Assembly: GCA_023387965.1 (NCBI GenBank)
Contig: JAEWHE010000045.1
Span: forward strand, 1 to 64,000
Reading direction: 5' to 3'
DNA from: Bacteroidota bacterium
GTDB taxonomy: Bacteria; Bacteroidota; Bacteroidia; Flavobacteriales; Flavobacteriaceae
DNA: 64,000 nt
The notes beneath the pieces are model-generated. The model worked only from the letters and a program-made list of their open reading frames with translations, was not told where the DNA came from and did not search any database. Shown here in pieces: positions 44,435 to 52,791 of the stretch (position 1 is its first letter; every line of letters begins with the position of its first letter). A program made the translations under genes and the position numbers.

Positions 44435-45574
44435 TTAAGAAGTGATTCCTCGAGAAATTACAATGCGTTGAATTTCTGAAGTTCCTTCGTAAATTTGAGT
44501 GATTTTAGCGTCGCGCATCATGCGTTCTACGTGATATTCGCGTACGTAACCGTTTCCGCCATGAATTTGTACAGCTTCGATAGTTGTATCCATCGCGGTT
44601 TGCGAAGCGAAAAGTTTTGCCATCGCTCCAGAAATTGAAATGTCTTTTCCGGCATCTTTTTCTGTAGCAGCTTTGAGGCACAACAATTCGGCAGCAGTAA
44701 TGTTAACCGCCATGTCTGCTAATTTGAAGGCAATAGCTTGGTGTTTGTTGATTTCTTTTCCAAACGCTTTTCTTTCCTTTGAATATTGAAGCGCCAACTC
44801 GTAAGCTCCGGCTGCAATTCCTAAAGCTTGAGAAGCAATCCCGATTCTTCCGCCATTTAGAACCGCCATGGCAAAATTAAACCCGAAACCGTCAGCTCCA
44901 ATTCGGTTTTCCTTCGGAACTTTTACATCGGTAAACATTAAGGAATGTGTGTCGCTTCCGCGAATTCCCATTTTTTGTTCTTTTGGACCAATTTCAAATC
45001 CAGCCCAACCTTTTTCTACGATAAAAGCGTTGATTCCTTTGTGGCCTTTTTCGATATCCGTATGAGCAATTACGATATAAGTTGAAGCAGTAGCTCCATT
45101 TGTAATCCAGTTTTTCGTTCCGTTTAACAAATAATAATCGCCTTTATCGATAGCGGTAGTTTTTTGCGAAGTCGCGTCACTTCCCGCTTCCGGTTCAGAA
45201 AGACAGAACGCTCCAATTACTTCGCCTTTGGCTAACGGCACCAAATATTTTTGTTTTTGTTCTTCGCTTGCAAATTTTTCTAATCCTGCACAAACCAATG
45301 AATTGTTCACTGACATCACCACTGCTGCAGAAGCATCGATTTTAGCAATTTCTTTCATCGCCAAAACGTAAGAAACGCTGTCTAATCCGGCTCCTCCGTA
45401 TTTAGGATCTACCATCATTCCGAGGAAACCTAAATCAGCCATCATTTTTACTTGTTCGGTAGGAAATTTCGAGTGTTCGTCGCGTTCAATAACTCCAGGT
45501 AATAATTCCGCTTGCGCAAAATCTCTTGCCGCTTGCTGAATCATTAAATGTTCTTCCGTTAATTTGAAATCCAT
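44435..45574 (-). CDS. Acyl-CoA dehydrogenase
   Basis: This 379-residue FAD enzyme introduces the alpha-beta double bond of acyl-CoA, feeding electrons to ETF. The start at 45574 (MDFKLTEEHLMIQQAARDFAQ) matches the family; a 15-residue upstream extension is not supported. Motifs: GAFCLSEPEAGSDATSQKTTA (FAD contact), NGTKNWITNG, and the catalytic-base region QIYEGTSEIQRIVISRGI. This layout fits short/branched-chain types such as butyryl-CoA dehydrogenase, but the chain length is not provable. A strong promoter lies upstream on the same strand. Confidence 0.95.
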   Translation of the reverse strand: MDFKLTEEHLMIQQAARDFAQAELLPGVIERDEHSKFPTEQVKMMADLGFLGMMVDPKYGGAGLDSVSYVLAMKEIAKIDASAAVVMSVNNSLVCAGLEKFASEEQKQKYLVPLAKGEVIGAFCLSEPEAGSDATSQKTTAIDKGDYYLLNGTKNWITNGATASTYIVIAHTDIEKGHKGINAFIVEKGWAGFEIGPKEQKMGIRGSDTHSLMFTDVKVPKENRIGADGFGFNFAMAVLNGGRIGIASQALGIAAGAYELALQYSKERKAFGKEINKHQAIAFKLADMAVNITAAELLCLKAATEKDAGKDISISGAMAKLFASQTAMDTTIEAVQIHGGNGYVREYHVERMMRDAKITQIYEGTSEIQRIVISRGITS

Positions 45575-45616
45575 AAAATTATAGTGTTTTGTTTTTGTTT
45601 TGTTGAATTTTGCGGT

Positions 45617-45647
45617 CAAATGTAGCTATTAAATATCAATTTTTCAA
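45617..45647 (-). promoter_or_regulatory. Promoter of the acyl-CoA dehydrogenase gene
   Basis: On the minus strand TACATTTG (45624-45617) with a TTG 20 bases upstream, a consensus fit. It is divergent from the anmK promoter box 34 bases away. Confidence 0.65.
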
Positions 45648-45657
45648 TAAGATTACC

Positions 45658-45665
45658 TAATTTTG
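45658..45665 (+). promoter_or_regulatory. Promoter -7 box of anmK, very close to the start codon
   Basis: TAATTTTG lies only five bases before the ATG at 45671. If used, the transcript begins at or beside the start codon. No TTG at the ideal distance was seen. Confidence 0.4.
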
Positions 45666-45670
45666 GCGGT

Positions 45671-46738
45671 ATGATTGAAGAAAACTATAACGTTATCGGA
45701 ATAATGTCGGGAACTTCGTTAGACGGCATTGATTTGGCCCGAATTATTTTTAGAATTTCAGGCGAAAAATGGACATTTGAAATCCATGAAACCGAGACGG
45801 TAGCTTATCCTTCAAGTTCGTTACAAAGGTTGAAAAATGCCATCAATTTTGACGGTGAAGTATTATTCCAACTCAATGTGGAATATACCGCTTTTTTAGG
45901 AAAAACCATCCATCATTTTATCGAAAAAAATAAATTGGAAAACCTCGATGCCGTTTGTTCTCACGGTCACACGATTTTGCACCAACCGCAGAACGGTTTT
46001 ACGCTTCAAATTGGAAATTTACCGGAAATTGCCAAAATAATTCAGCAAAAAGTTATTTGTGATTTTCGGGTGCAAGATGTAGCATTAGGCGGTCAGGGTG
46101 CTCCGTTGGTACCAATTGGTGATAAAATTTTATTTGCTGATTATGATTTTTGTCTGAATTTAGGCGGATTTTCGAATGTTTCTTTTGAACAAAATCAGCA
46201 AAGAGTGGCATTTGACATTTCTCCAGTGAACACGGTTTTAAATTTTTACGCAGAAAGATTGGGCTTGGCTTACGACGATGAAGGAAAAATTGCCCGAAAT
46301 GGAAAGATTTCAGACGAATTATTATCCAAGTTAAATGCACTTGAATTTTACCAAAAATCGTTTCCGAAATCACTTGGTTTTGAATTTGTAAAAACTGTAA
46401 TTCTTCCGCTGATGGAATCTTTTTCAATTTCAGATGAAGACAAGTTGGCTACTTTCATTGAGCATATTGCCGTTCAAACTGCTTTGGCTTTGCCTAAAAA
46501 AGAAGGAAAAATATTGGTAACCGGTGGTGGTGCTTACAATACTTTTTTAATCGAAAGGATGCAATTTCACCTTCCGGAAATGATTTTTGAAATACCTAAC
46601 GACAAAATGATTCAATACAAAGAAGCGTTGATTTTCGCCTTGCTTGGCGTGTTGAAATTACGCAATGAAAATAACGTGTTGGCAAGTGTTACCGGAGCAA
46701 AACACGATCATAGTTCGGGGAAAATTTTCATGCCTTAA
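45671..46738 (+). CDS. anmK: Anhydro-N-acetylmuramic acid kinase
   Basis: This 355-residue cytosolic kinase recycles cell-wall anhydroMurNAc to MurNAc-6-phosphate with ATP. The phosphate loop IGIMSGTSLDGIDLA (about 9-23), SHGHTILHQPQNGFTLQIGN, DFRVQDVALGGQGAPLVPIGD and VTGGGAYNTFLIERM are hallmarks of AnmK. The length is typical. It is divergent from the acyl-CoA dehydrogenase gene. The -7 box is very close to the ATG. It is probably followed by the dehydrogenase gene as a separate unit, which has its own TATATTTG box. Confidence 0.96.
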   Translation: MIEENYNVIGIMSGTSLDGIDLARIIFRISGEKWTFEIHETETVAYPSSSLQRLKNAINFDGEVLFQLNVEYTAFLGKTIHHFIEKNKLENLDAVCSHGHTILHQPQNGFTLQIGNLPEIAKIIQQKVICDFRVQDVALGGQGAPLVPIGDKILFADYDFCLNLGGFSNVSFEQNQQRVAFDISPVNTVLNFYAERLGLAYDDEGKIARNGKISDELLSKLNALEFYQKSFPKSLGFEFVKTVILPLMESFSISDEDKLATFIEHIAVQTALALPKKEGKILVTGGGAYNTFLIERMQFHLPEMIFEIPNDKMIQYKEALIFALLGVLKLRNENNVLASVTGAKHDHSSGKIFMP

Positions 46739-46766
46739 AACCTTTTTTTAAACAATAACTTAAAAC

Positions 46767-46774
46767 TATATTTG
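46767..46774 (+). promoter_or_regulatory. Promoter -7 box of the amino-acid dehydrogenase gene
   Basis: TATATTTG, 32 bases before the ATG at 46807. The expected TTG position is T-rich but has no exact TTG. Confidence 0.5.
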
Positions 46775-46806
46775 CAAAACTTTACATTAATACTACGCAA
46801 CAAACA

Positions 46807-48033
46807 ATGAAAGATTTACTTAAAAAATTTGAAGATAAACAACCCGAAATTATTTTTAACTGGAAAGATGCCGAAACTGATGCTGAAGGCTGGACGGTAA
46901 TTAATTCCCTCCGAGGTGGTGCCGCTGGTGGTGGAACGCGAATGAGAAAAGGTTTGGATATGAACGAAGTGCTGTCTTTGGCAAAAACCATGGAAGTAAA
47001 ATTTTCGGTTTCCGGACCAGCAATTGGTGGCGCAAAATCAGGGATTAATTTTGACCCAAATGATCCTAGAAAAGAAGGCGTTTTGAAAAGATGGTACAAA
47101 GCCGTTTCGCCATTGCTGAAAAGTTATTATGGAACCGGTGGCGATTTAAACGTGGACGAAATCCACGAAGTGATTCCAATGACCGAAGAATGTGGTGTTT
47201 GGCATCCACAAGAAGGAGTTTTTAACGGACATTTCAAACCAACAGAAGCAGACAAAATTAACAGAATTGGACAATTGCGTCAAGGTGTGGTAAAAGTGAT
47301 CGAAAATCCTATTTATTCTCCAGATGTAAACCGCAAATATACGGTTGCCGATATGATTACCGGTTTTGGCGTTGCAGAAGCGGTTCGTCATTTTTATGAC
47401 ATTTATGGCGGAAGCATTAAAGGAAAACGTGCCATTGTGCAAGGTTTTGGAAATGTAGGTTCTGCGGCTGCTTATTATTTAGCTAATTCTGGTGCAAAAG
47501 TAGTAGGAATCATCGACCGCGATGGCGGTGTCATTAACGAAAATGGTTTTTCATTTGAAGAAATCAGAAATTTATTTTTGAACAAAAATGGAAACCAGTT
47601 GGTTGCAGAAAACATGATTCCGTTTGCAGAAATCAACGACAAAATCTGGTCAATTGGCGCGGAAATTTTCACGCCTTGTGCGGCTTCGAGATTGGTTACA
47701 AAAGAGCAACTTGACAAGATGCAAAATGCTGGATTAGAAGTAATTTCGTGTGGAGCCAATGTTCCTTTTGCCGACAAAGAAATTTTCTTCGGACCAATTA
47801 TGGAGGCGACTGACAAAGAAGTGAGTTTGATTCCAGATTTTATTTCTAATTGTGGAATGGCGCGTGTTTTCGCCTATTTTATGGAGAAAAAAGTGCAAAT
47901 GACGGACGAGGCAATCTTCAGCGATACATCGGAAACCATTAAAACTGCAATCGAAAAAGCTCACGCTAAAAATTCTGACAATAAAAACATCAGTGCTACA
48001 GCTTTTGAAATTGCTTTGAAACAATTGGTGTAA
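46807..48033 (+). CDS. Glu/Leu/Phe/Val-type amino-acid dehydrogenase
   Basis: This 408-residue NAD(P)-dependent enzyme deaminates an amino acid to its keto acid. The catalytic Lys lies in KFSVSGPAIGGAKSGINFDP, the second substrate site in GTGGDLNVDEIHEVIPMTEE, and the dinucleotide fold in GKRAIVQGFGNVGSAAAYYLANSGAKVVGIIDRDG. The end PDFISNCGMARVFAYFM is family-like. The length exceeds a classic leucine dehydrogenase (about 365) and is near glutamate dehydrogenase; which amino acid it prefers cannot be told from motifs seen here. It is monocistronic, with its own promoter box. Confidence 0.9.
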   Translation: MKDLLKKFEDKQPEIIFNWKDAETDAEGWTVINSLRGGAAGGGTRMRKGLDMNEVLSLAKTMEVKFSVSGPAIGGAKSGINFDPNDPRKEGVLKRWYKAVSPLLKSYYGTGGDLNVDEIHEVIPMTEECGVWHPQEGVFNGHFKPTEADKINRIGQLRQGVVKVIENPIYSPDVNRKYTVADMITGFGVAEAVRHFYDIYGGSIKGKRAIVQGFGNVGSAAAYYLANSGAKVVGIIDRDGGVINENGFSFEEIRNLFLNKNGNQLVAENMIPFAEINDKIWSIGAEIFTPCAASRLVTKEQLDKMQNAGLEVISCGANVPFADKEIFFGPIMEATDKEVSLIPDFISNCGMARVFAYFMEKKVQMTDEAIFSDTSETIKTAIEKAHAKNSDNKNISATAFEIALKQLV

Positions 48034-48105
48034 TTATTTTTCTTTCTCGGAAAAACAATTAAATTCGCTTAAAATCGTTATTCAAAAAAAACACTTTTAA
48101 TTTAT

Positions 48106-48810
48106 ATGCTAAATCTAATTCAGGCAGATACTACTTCGGTAGCAACCCAACAAGCGGTAACCGATGTTCCAGCAGAAAAAACACTTTCAATTTGGGAATT
48201 AATCACAAGCGGCGGAATTGGTGGAAATATCATCATGCTCGCCATTGGGATCATGCTTTTTGTGGCACTTTATATTTATTTTGAAAGACTAATGGTGATC
48301 AACGCTTCTTCTAAAATTGATCCAAATTTTATGAGTAGAATTCGCGAAAATATCATTACCGGAAGATTAGATGCCGCCAAAATGCTTTGTGCGCAAACAC
48401 AATCGCCGGTTTCGAGATTAATTTCAAAAGGAATTTCTAGAATTGGAAGACCTTTAGACGACATCAATACTGCAATTGAAAATGCTGGAAAATTAGAAAT
48501 TAACAAGTTAGAAAAAAACGTGAGTGTTTTGGCCACCATTTCAGGAGCTGCACCAATGCTTGGATTTTTAGGAACGGTTTTGGGAATGATTTTAGCGTTT
48601 CACAAAATGGCCTCAGCCGGAGGACAAATTGAAATTGGCGCTTTAGCTGAAGGAATTTACACCGCAATGACAACAACAGTTGCGGGATTAGTTGTGGGAA
48701 TTATCGCTTACATCGGTTACAATCATTTGGTAGTTCGAACCAATAAAGTGGTCTATCAAATGGAAGCAAACGCCGTAGATTTCCTTGATTTGTTGAACGA
48801 ACCAACCTAA
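48106..48810 (+). CDS. exbB: MotA/TolQ/ExbB proton-channel protein
   Basis: This 234-residue inner-membrane protein has one N-terminal helix (NIIMLAIGIMLFVALYIYF, about 43-61) and two helices in the conserved core (VLATISGAAPMLGFLGTVLGMILAFHKMA and LAEGIYTAMTTTVAGLVVGIIAYIGYNHLV). This is the ExbB pattern. With ExbD it forms the proton-driven motor that energises TonB. It is the first of three close genes; exbD-like follows after four bases and the TonB-like gene 13 bases later. Confidence 0.93.
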   Translation: MLNLIQADTTSVATQQAVTDVPAEKTLSIWELITSGGIGGNIIMLAIGIMLFVALYIYFERLMVINASSKIDPNFMSRIRENIITGRLDAAKMLCAQTQSPVSRLISKGISRIGRPLDDINTAIENAGKLEINKLEKNVSVLATISGAAPMLGFLGTVLGMILAFHKMASAGGQIEIGALAEGIYTAMTTTVAGLVVGIIAYIGYNHLVVRTNKVVYQMEANAVDFLDLLNEPT

Positions 48811-48814
48811 AAAA

Positions 48815-49207
48815 ATGAATTTTAGAGGAAGAAATAAAGTTTCGCCAGAATTTAATATGGCTTCAATGACCGATTTGGTTTTTTTGTTGCTGATATTTTT
48901 CATGCTTACTTCAACAATGGTAACGACTAACGCACTCGATTTGGTTTTGCCGAAGGCGAAAGGAAAAACGGACAACAATAAAAGTATTTCGGTAAGCATC
49001 GATAAAGACCTGAACTTTTTTATTGACAAAGAACAAGTTCCCGAAGCCGAATTAGAAACCAGATTACTCGGAATTTACGCCAACAATCCGGAAAAATCAT
49101 TGGTTTTAAGAGCCGAAGAAGGCGTTCCGATTGAAAAAGCGGTAAGCGTTTTAGACATCGCCAACCGAAATCAAATTAAAGTAGTTTTGGCGGTTCGACC
49201 TAAATAA
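48815..49207 (+). CDS. exbD: ExbD/TolR biopolymer transport protein
   Basis: This 130-residue protein has one helix (MTDLVFLLLIFFMLTSTMV, about 17-35) with the conserved Asp at its start (ASMTDLVF), the protonatable residue of the family. A periplasmic C-terminal domain follows (KDLNFFIDKEQVPEAELETRL...). It partners ExbB in the stator of the TonB system. Confidence 0.93.
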   Translation: MNFRGRNKVSPEFNMASMTDLVFLLLIFFMLTSTMVTTNALDLVLPKAKGKTDNNKSISVSIDKDLNFFIDKEQVPEAELETRLLGIYANNPEKSLVLRAEEGVPIEKAVSVLDIANRNQIKVVLAVRPK

Positions 49208-49220
49208 TACTAAAATAGGT

Positions 49221-49991
49221 ATGAAATATTTAGAAACAAACGAAGAAAAAAAATCATTTGCCATTAGCAGCGCAATTGTCATTGTGTTGCTTTTGCTGTT
49301 TATTTTTTTCGGGTTAACTTATCTCGATCCACCACCCGAAAATGGAATTGCCGTTAATTTTGGTAATACCGAAATGGGTTCGGGAGATAATCTAACTAGT
49401 ACCGAAACCGTAAAATCGGCTCCACAACCAAACACTTCGCAACCCGTTCCTGATGATGAAGAATTGGCAACGCAAGATATTGAAGATGCTCCAGTTGTGA
49501 AGGAAACCAAAAAACCGACAAAAAAACCGGTGGAACAACCTGTGAAACAAACGCCTTCAAAGTCCACTTCGGATGCGCTTTCGAATTTGTTAAATGGTCC
49601 AAAATCTGATGGAAAAAATACCCAAGGCGAAGGCGATGATAACGTTCCTGGGAACAAAGGTCAATTGAACGGAAGCCCTTACGCCAATTCTTATTATGGT
49701 AACGGAACCGGAAGATCCGGAAGCGGTTGGGGATTAAATGGCAGGAAATTAAGCAGTAGCGGACAAGAAGTTCAAAAATGTAACGAATCTGGTACTGTTG
49801 TCGTGCAAATTACCGTGAACCGCAGCGGAAACGTGATTGCTGCACAATACACAAAAGGAACGACCAACACTAATCCTTGCTTGGTAGAACCCGCTTTGGC
49901 AACTGCCAGAAAATACCGTTGGCAACCTGATTCTAACGCTCCAGAAACACAAATTGGCTTTATTGTAGTCAACTTTAAGTTAGGAGAATAA
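49221..49991 (+). CDS. TonB-like energy transducer
   Basis: This 256-residue protein has one N-terminal anchor (SAIVIVLLLLFIFFGLTYLD, about 16-35). A long Pro/Lys/Glu/Thr-rich linker follows (APQPNTSQPVPDDEEL..., KPTKKPVEQPVKQTPSK) able to span the periplasm, then a Gly/Asn-rich low-complexity part (about 120-170). The C-terminal domain VQKCNESGTVVVQITVNRSGNVIAAQY...CLVEPALATARKYRWQPD...FIVVNFKL is the TonB type. Together with ExbB/ExbD it would power TonB-dependent outer-membrane receptors. It ends nine bases before folC, so folC may share the transcript. Confidence 0.9.
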   Translation: MKYLETNEEKKSFAISSAIVIVLLLLFIFFGLTYLDPPPENGIAVNFGNTEMGSGDNLTSTETVKSAPQPNTSQPVPDDEELATQDIEDAPVVKETKKPTKKPVEQPVKQTPSKSTSDALSNLLNGPKSDGKNTQGEGDDNVPGNKGQLNGSPYANSYYGNGTGRSGSGWGLNGRKLSSSGQEVQKCNESGTVVVQITVNRSGNVIAAQYTKGTTNTNPCLVEPALATARKYRWQPDSNAPETQIGFIVVNFKLGE

Positions 49992-50000
49992 TTTTTTATT

Positions 50001-51221
50001 ATGAATTATTCCGAAACCCTGGATTGGATGTTCAGCCAATTGCCCATGTACCAAAAACAAGGAGCTTCAGCGTATAAAGCGGATTTGAGTAATACGCTTT
50101 TGTTGGCAAAACATTTAAACCATCCCGAAAAAAAAATCAAAACCATACACGTTGCCGGAACCAATGGCAAAGGTTCGACCTCGCATCTTCTCGCCTCTAT
50201 TTTTCAGGAAGCTGGATACAAAACCGGACTTTATACTTCGCCACATCTCAAAGATTACCGAGAAAGAATTAAAATTAACGGCGAAAACATTCCAGAAGAA
50301 TTTGTGGTAAATTTTATTAATTCCAACAAACCGTTTTTTGAAGAAAATCAATTGAGTTTTTTTGAAATGACGGTTGGTTTGGCTTTTGATTATTTTCGTC
50401 AGGAAAATGTTGATATTGCTATCATTGAAGTAGGTTTAGGCGGAAGATTAGATTCAACCAACATCATTCAGCCGATGGTTTCGGTGATTACAAATATCGG
50501 GATGGATCATGTGCAATTTTTGGGCGATACTTTAGAGAAAATTGCTTCTGAAAAAGCCGGAATTATTAAAGCCAAAACACCAGTTGTAATTGGTGAATAC
50601 GTTCCGGATACTCGAGATGTATTTTTGGAAAAAGCCCGTGAAATGCAATCGAAAATTTATTTTGCTTCCGATGAAATTCAGGAAACTTACCCTTCTGCAC
50701 TACTTGGCGATTATCAAATTCACAATAAAAAGACGGTTTTACAAATTATCAGAATTATTCAATCGCAAATAGATTTTTTTATTTCCGAAGAAAATATAAA
50801 AGATGGTTTTTGGAAAGTGATTGAAAATACCGGACTACAAGGTCGTTGGCAACAATTAGGCGAAAACCCGAAAATTATTTGCGATACGGCTCATAACAAA
50901 CACGGATTGGAGATTGTAATGAAGCAAATTCAGCGGGAAGATTTTGAGCAATTGCATATTGTTTTAGGAATGGTAAACGACAAAAATCCGGACGATGTGT
51001 TGCCACTTTTTCCCAAAAATGCCATTTTTTATTTTTGCCAACCAAATATTCCACGCGGAATGCCAGCCGAAGAATTGAGACAAAAAGCAGAAGTTTTTGG
51101 TCTTAATGGAAAAGCATATCATTCAGTAACAGAAGCTTATCGAGTCGCGAAAAATAATGCAGGCGAAACCGACTTCATTTACATTGGCGGAAGTACGTTC
51201 GTTATAGCGGAAATTTTGTAA
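50001..51221 (+). CDS. folC: Folylpolyglutamate/dihydrofolate synthase
   Basis: This 406-residue Mur-ligase-type enzyme adds glutamate to (dihydro)folate with ATP. Nucleotide loop IHVAGTNGKGSTSHLLASIFQEAGYKTGLYTSPHLKDYRERIKING (about 49-93), then FEMTVGLAFDYFRQENVDIAIIEVGLGGRLDSTNII and DHVQFLGDTLEKIASEKAGIIK are diagnostic. The C-terminal domain has GRWQQLGENPKIICDTAHN. Length is normal. It starts nine bases after the TonB-like gene and is followed by a tRNA gene with its own promoter. Confidence 0.96.
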   Translation: MNYSETLDWMFSQLPMYQKQGASAYKADLSNTLLLAKHLNHPEKKIKTIHVAGTNGKGSTSHLLASIFQEAGYKTGLYTSPHLKDYRERIKINGENIPEEFVVNFINSNKPFFEENQLSFFEMTVGLAFDYFRQENVDIAIIEVGLGGRLDSTNIIQPMVSVITNIGMDHVQFLGDTLEKIASEKAGIIKAKTPVVIGEYVPDTRDVFLEKAREMQSKIYFASDEIQETYPSALLGDYQIHNKKTVLQIIRIIQSQIDFFISEENIKDGFWKVIENTGLQGRWQQLGENPKIICDTAHNKHGLEIVMKQIQREDFEQLHIVLGMVNDKNPDDVLPLFPKNAIFYFCQPNIPRGMPAEELRQKAEVFGLNGKAYHSVTEAYRVAKNNAGETDFIYIGGSTFVIAEIL

Positions 51222-51238
51222 TTTTTTAAAATAAATAT

Positions 51239-51268
51239 TTGCAGATATAAAAAAAGCGCCTATATTTG
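51239..51268 (+). promoter_or_regulatory. Promoter of the tRNA-Val gene
   Basis: TTG (51239-51241), a 19-base gap, then TATATTTG (51261-51268), 38 bases before the mature tRNA. Confidence 0.7.
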
Positions 51269-51306
51269 CACTCGCAATCAGGAAATATTTTGATTGTAAC
51301 CCGAAA

Positions 51307-51381
51307 GGGCGATTAGCTCAGCTGGTTCAGAGCACCTCGTTTACACCGAGGGGGTCGGGGGTTCGAACCCCTCATCGCCCA
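51307..51381 (+). tRNA. tRNA-Val (anticodon TAC)
   Basis: The cloverleaf is complete: acceptor GGGCGAT / ATCGCCC, D arm AGCTCAGCTGGTTCAGAGC, anticodon stem CCTCG / CGAGG with loop TTTACAC (anticodon TAC), variable GGGTC and T arm GGGGGTTCGAACCCC. The discriminator is A, and no CCA end is encoded. It has its own promoter and a terminator just downstream. Its 3' end is partly repeated about 70 bases further on. Confidence 0.96.
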
Positions 51382-51394
51382 CAAAAATTTTTAG

Positions 51395-51428
51395 AAACGC
51401 TTCAGGAAACTGAGGCGTTTTTTTTGTT
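51395..51428 (+). terminator. Terminator of tRNA-Val, first copy
   Basis: Stem AACGCTTCAG / CTGAGGCGTT with GAAA loop and a run of eight T. It is repeated almost exactly at 51486. Confidence 0.85.
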
Positions 51429-51440
51429 TAAAAAAAATTG

Positions 51441-51518
51441 TTGTGCGAACCCCTTTCCGAAGCTTCGGAACCCAGAGAAATTTAGAAACGCTTCAGGAAA
51501 CTGAGGCGTTTTTTTGTT
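51441..51518 (+). repeat. Duplicated tRNA 3' end plus terminator (partial copy)
   Basis: GCGAACCCCT (from about 51444) echoes the tRNA T-arm end TTCGAACCCCT. After a perfect 16-base palindrome TTCCGAAGCTTCGGAA (51455-51470) the segment AAATTTAGAAACGCTTCAGG, stem and T-run repeat the first terminator. It looks like a remnant of a second tRNA gene or of an integration event at the tRNA 3' end. An islet of small genes follows. Confidence 0.6.
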
Positions 51519-51623
51519 TTTAAATCTTTGTAATTTTTACAAATAAGTATTTGTGATTTTTTTGTAGTATTGTGGAATTATGCTAACGCAATTGCAGCGT
51601 TTATACATGAGTTATGTGAGATT

Positions 51624-52244
51624 ATGAAACACGTATATTTAAATATGATATTCTTTTTGCCTTTTTGGGTATTTGGACAAAACTGTAGTATTTATGGCGA
51701 ACGAAATTTGTCGCTCTATAAATCTATGCCAAATCCCATAAATATAAACGTCGACGGAAAAAATGATTGTTCTAGATTTTACGTGACGGTTGACAATGGA
51801 AAAATTGAATCCAATGAATGTAAATACTCAATTATTCCAGAAAGGATTGGCGAAATTACAATATCAGTTTTCAAAAATAATGGAAAGTTAATCGAGAAAA
51901 AGGTATTTAGAGTTGAAGAATTAATTCTAGAAGCTTTCGTATTGGGAATACCAAATCAAGAGAGAAATTACATACAGAATATGGATGCATTTGTTCATGC
52001 TCCAGGATTAGGTACTATGCATAAAGATTTAGTTTGCTGGGATTGGGATAATAAGAATCTTCATTATGAGTTGTTAATCACAAAGGCAAACAATCAGATT
52101 GTCAGATTTAAATCTCAGATAAACTCCTTTAGTGACGAAATGCGGAAAGAATTTGGAATGCTTAAATCAGGCGACATTTTAATATTCCATGACATCACAT
52201 TAAATGAAAAGTTAGTGAAAGATTTGGTGCTTGAAGTACAATAA
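51624..52244 (+). CDS. Secreted protein resembling GldM C-terminal domains
   Basis: This is a 206-residue protein; the ATG at 51624 gives a signal peptide (MKHVYLNMIFFLPFWVFGQ). The next part is LYKSMPNPININVDG...FYVTVDNGKIES...YSIIPERIGEITISVFKNNGKLIEKKVFRVEEL. It follows the GldM third-domain pattern: a 'NPI.I.V.G' opening, 'G.I' and 'I.P...G...I.V'. The rest, DAFVHAPG...WDWDNKNLHYELLITKANNQ...DEMRKEFGMLKSGDILIFHDI, resembles the fourth domain. There is no GldM transmembrane helix or long shaft. GldM is part of the T9SS motor; this short relative may be a paralogue or decoy. The match is by eye only. Confidence 0.6.
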   Translation: MKHVYLNMIFFLPFWVFGQNCSIYGERNLSLYKSMPNPININVDGKNDCSRFYVTVDNGKIESNECKYSIIPERIGEITISVFKNNGKLIEKKVFRVEELILEAFVLGIPNQERNYIQNMDAFVHAPGLGTMHKDLVCWDWDNKNLHYELLITKANNQIVRFKSQINSFSDEMRKEFGMLKSGDILIFHDITLNEKLVKDLVLEVQ

Positions 52245-52262
52245 CCTCATATAACAAATTAT

Positions 52263-52470
52263 ATGTTTCTAAAAAGTGACAATGAATACGATAACTTAAC
52301 TATCGTTAACCAAGAGAACGAAACATATTTATATTGTTTCGATGAGACCAGAAAAAAATCGGGATAGTTGAAGAAACTTTCGAAACGCTAAACTTGAAAA
52401 TTTTCACCACATACTTAACGTAATTCTAGATGACATAAAAGTGGAAGATAAACCGTGGTGGAAATTTTGA
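52263..52470 (+). pseudogene. Possible decayed small gene
   Basis: An ATG frame encodes MFLKSDNEYDNLTIVNQENE and runs 34 codons to a TAG. About 25 codons in another frame follow, ending with LDDIKVEDKPWWKF and TGA at 52468. The two parts could be one gene broken by a frameshift and an early stop, but the parent protein is not recognised. It lies inside the islet downstream of tRNA-Val. Confidence 0.3.
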
Positions 52471-52501
52471 CAAGCATAAAAAACTTAACAAAACAAAAAC
52501 T

Positions 52502-52747
52502 TTGAAAAAGACGCTATTTTATATCCTATTAGCCTTGATGATTTTAATTATTCCAATGTTACTTTTGGGAATGGTTAATACTATGGCAAGCTTGAAATAC
52601 GAAACGGAAAATTCTGGTGACTGCATCTCATTGATAAGTGGACAAAACTTATGCTTAGCGATTACAACACTAAAATGTTTAGTTGTATTTTGTACATTAG
52701 CTATAATTGGAATGGTTCTTTTTAGAAAACGAATCGTAAACCGTTAA
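52502..52747 (+). CDS. Small two-helix membrane protein
   Basis: This 81-residue protein starts at a TTG (MKKTLFYILLALMILIIPMLLLGMV when initiated with Met) and has a second helix near 55-74 (TTLKCLVVFCTLAIIGMVLF). It ends in a basic tail (FRKRIVNR). Two Cys lie in the short loop (GDCISLISGQNLC). No family is recognised. The non-ATG start and lone position make expression uncertain, although the hydrophobic helices argue for a real gene. It belongs to the islet with other small envelope proteins. Confidence 0.55.
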   Translation: MKKTLFYILLALMILIIPMLLLGMVNTMASLKYETENSGDCISLISGQNLCLAITTLKCLVVFCTLAIIGMVLFRKRIVNR

Positions 52748-52791
52748 CTAAATCATACCCGAAAACTCAAACTTTTAATTCTTGAGACACC

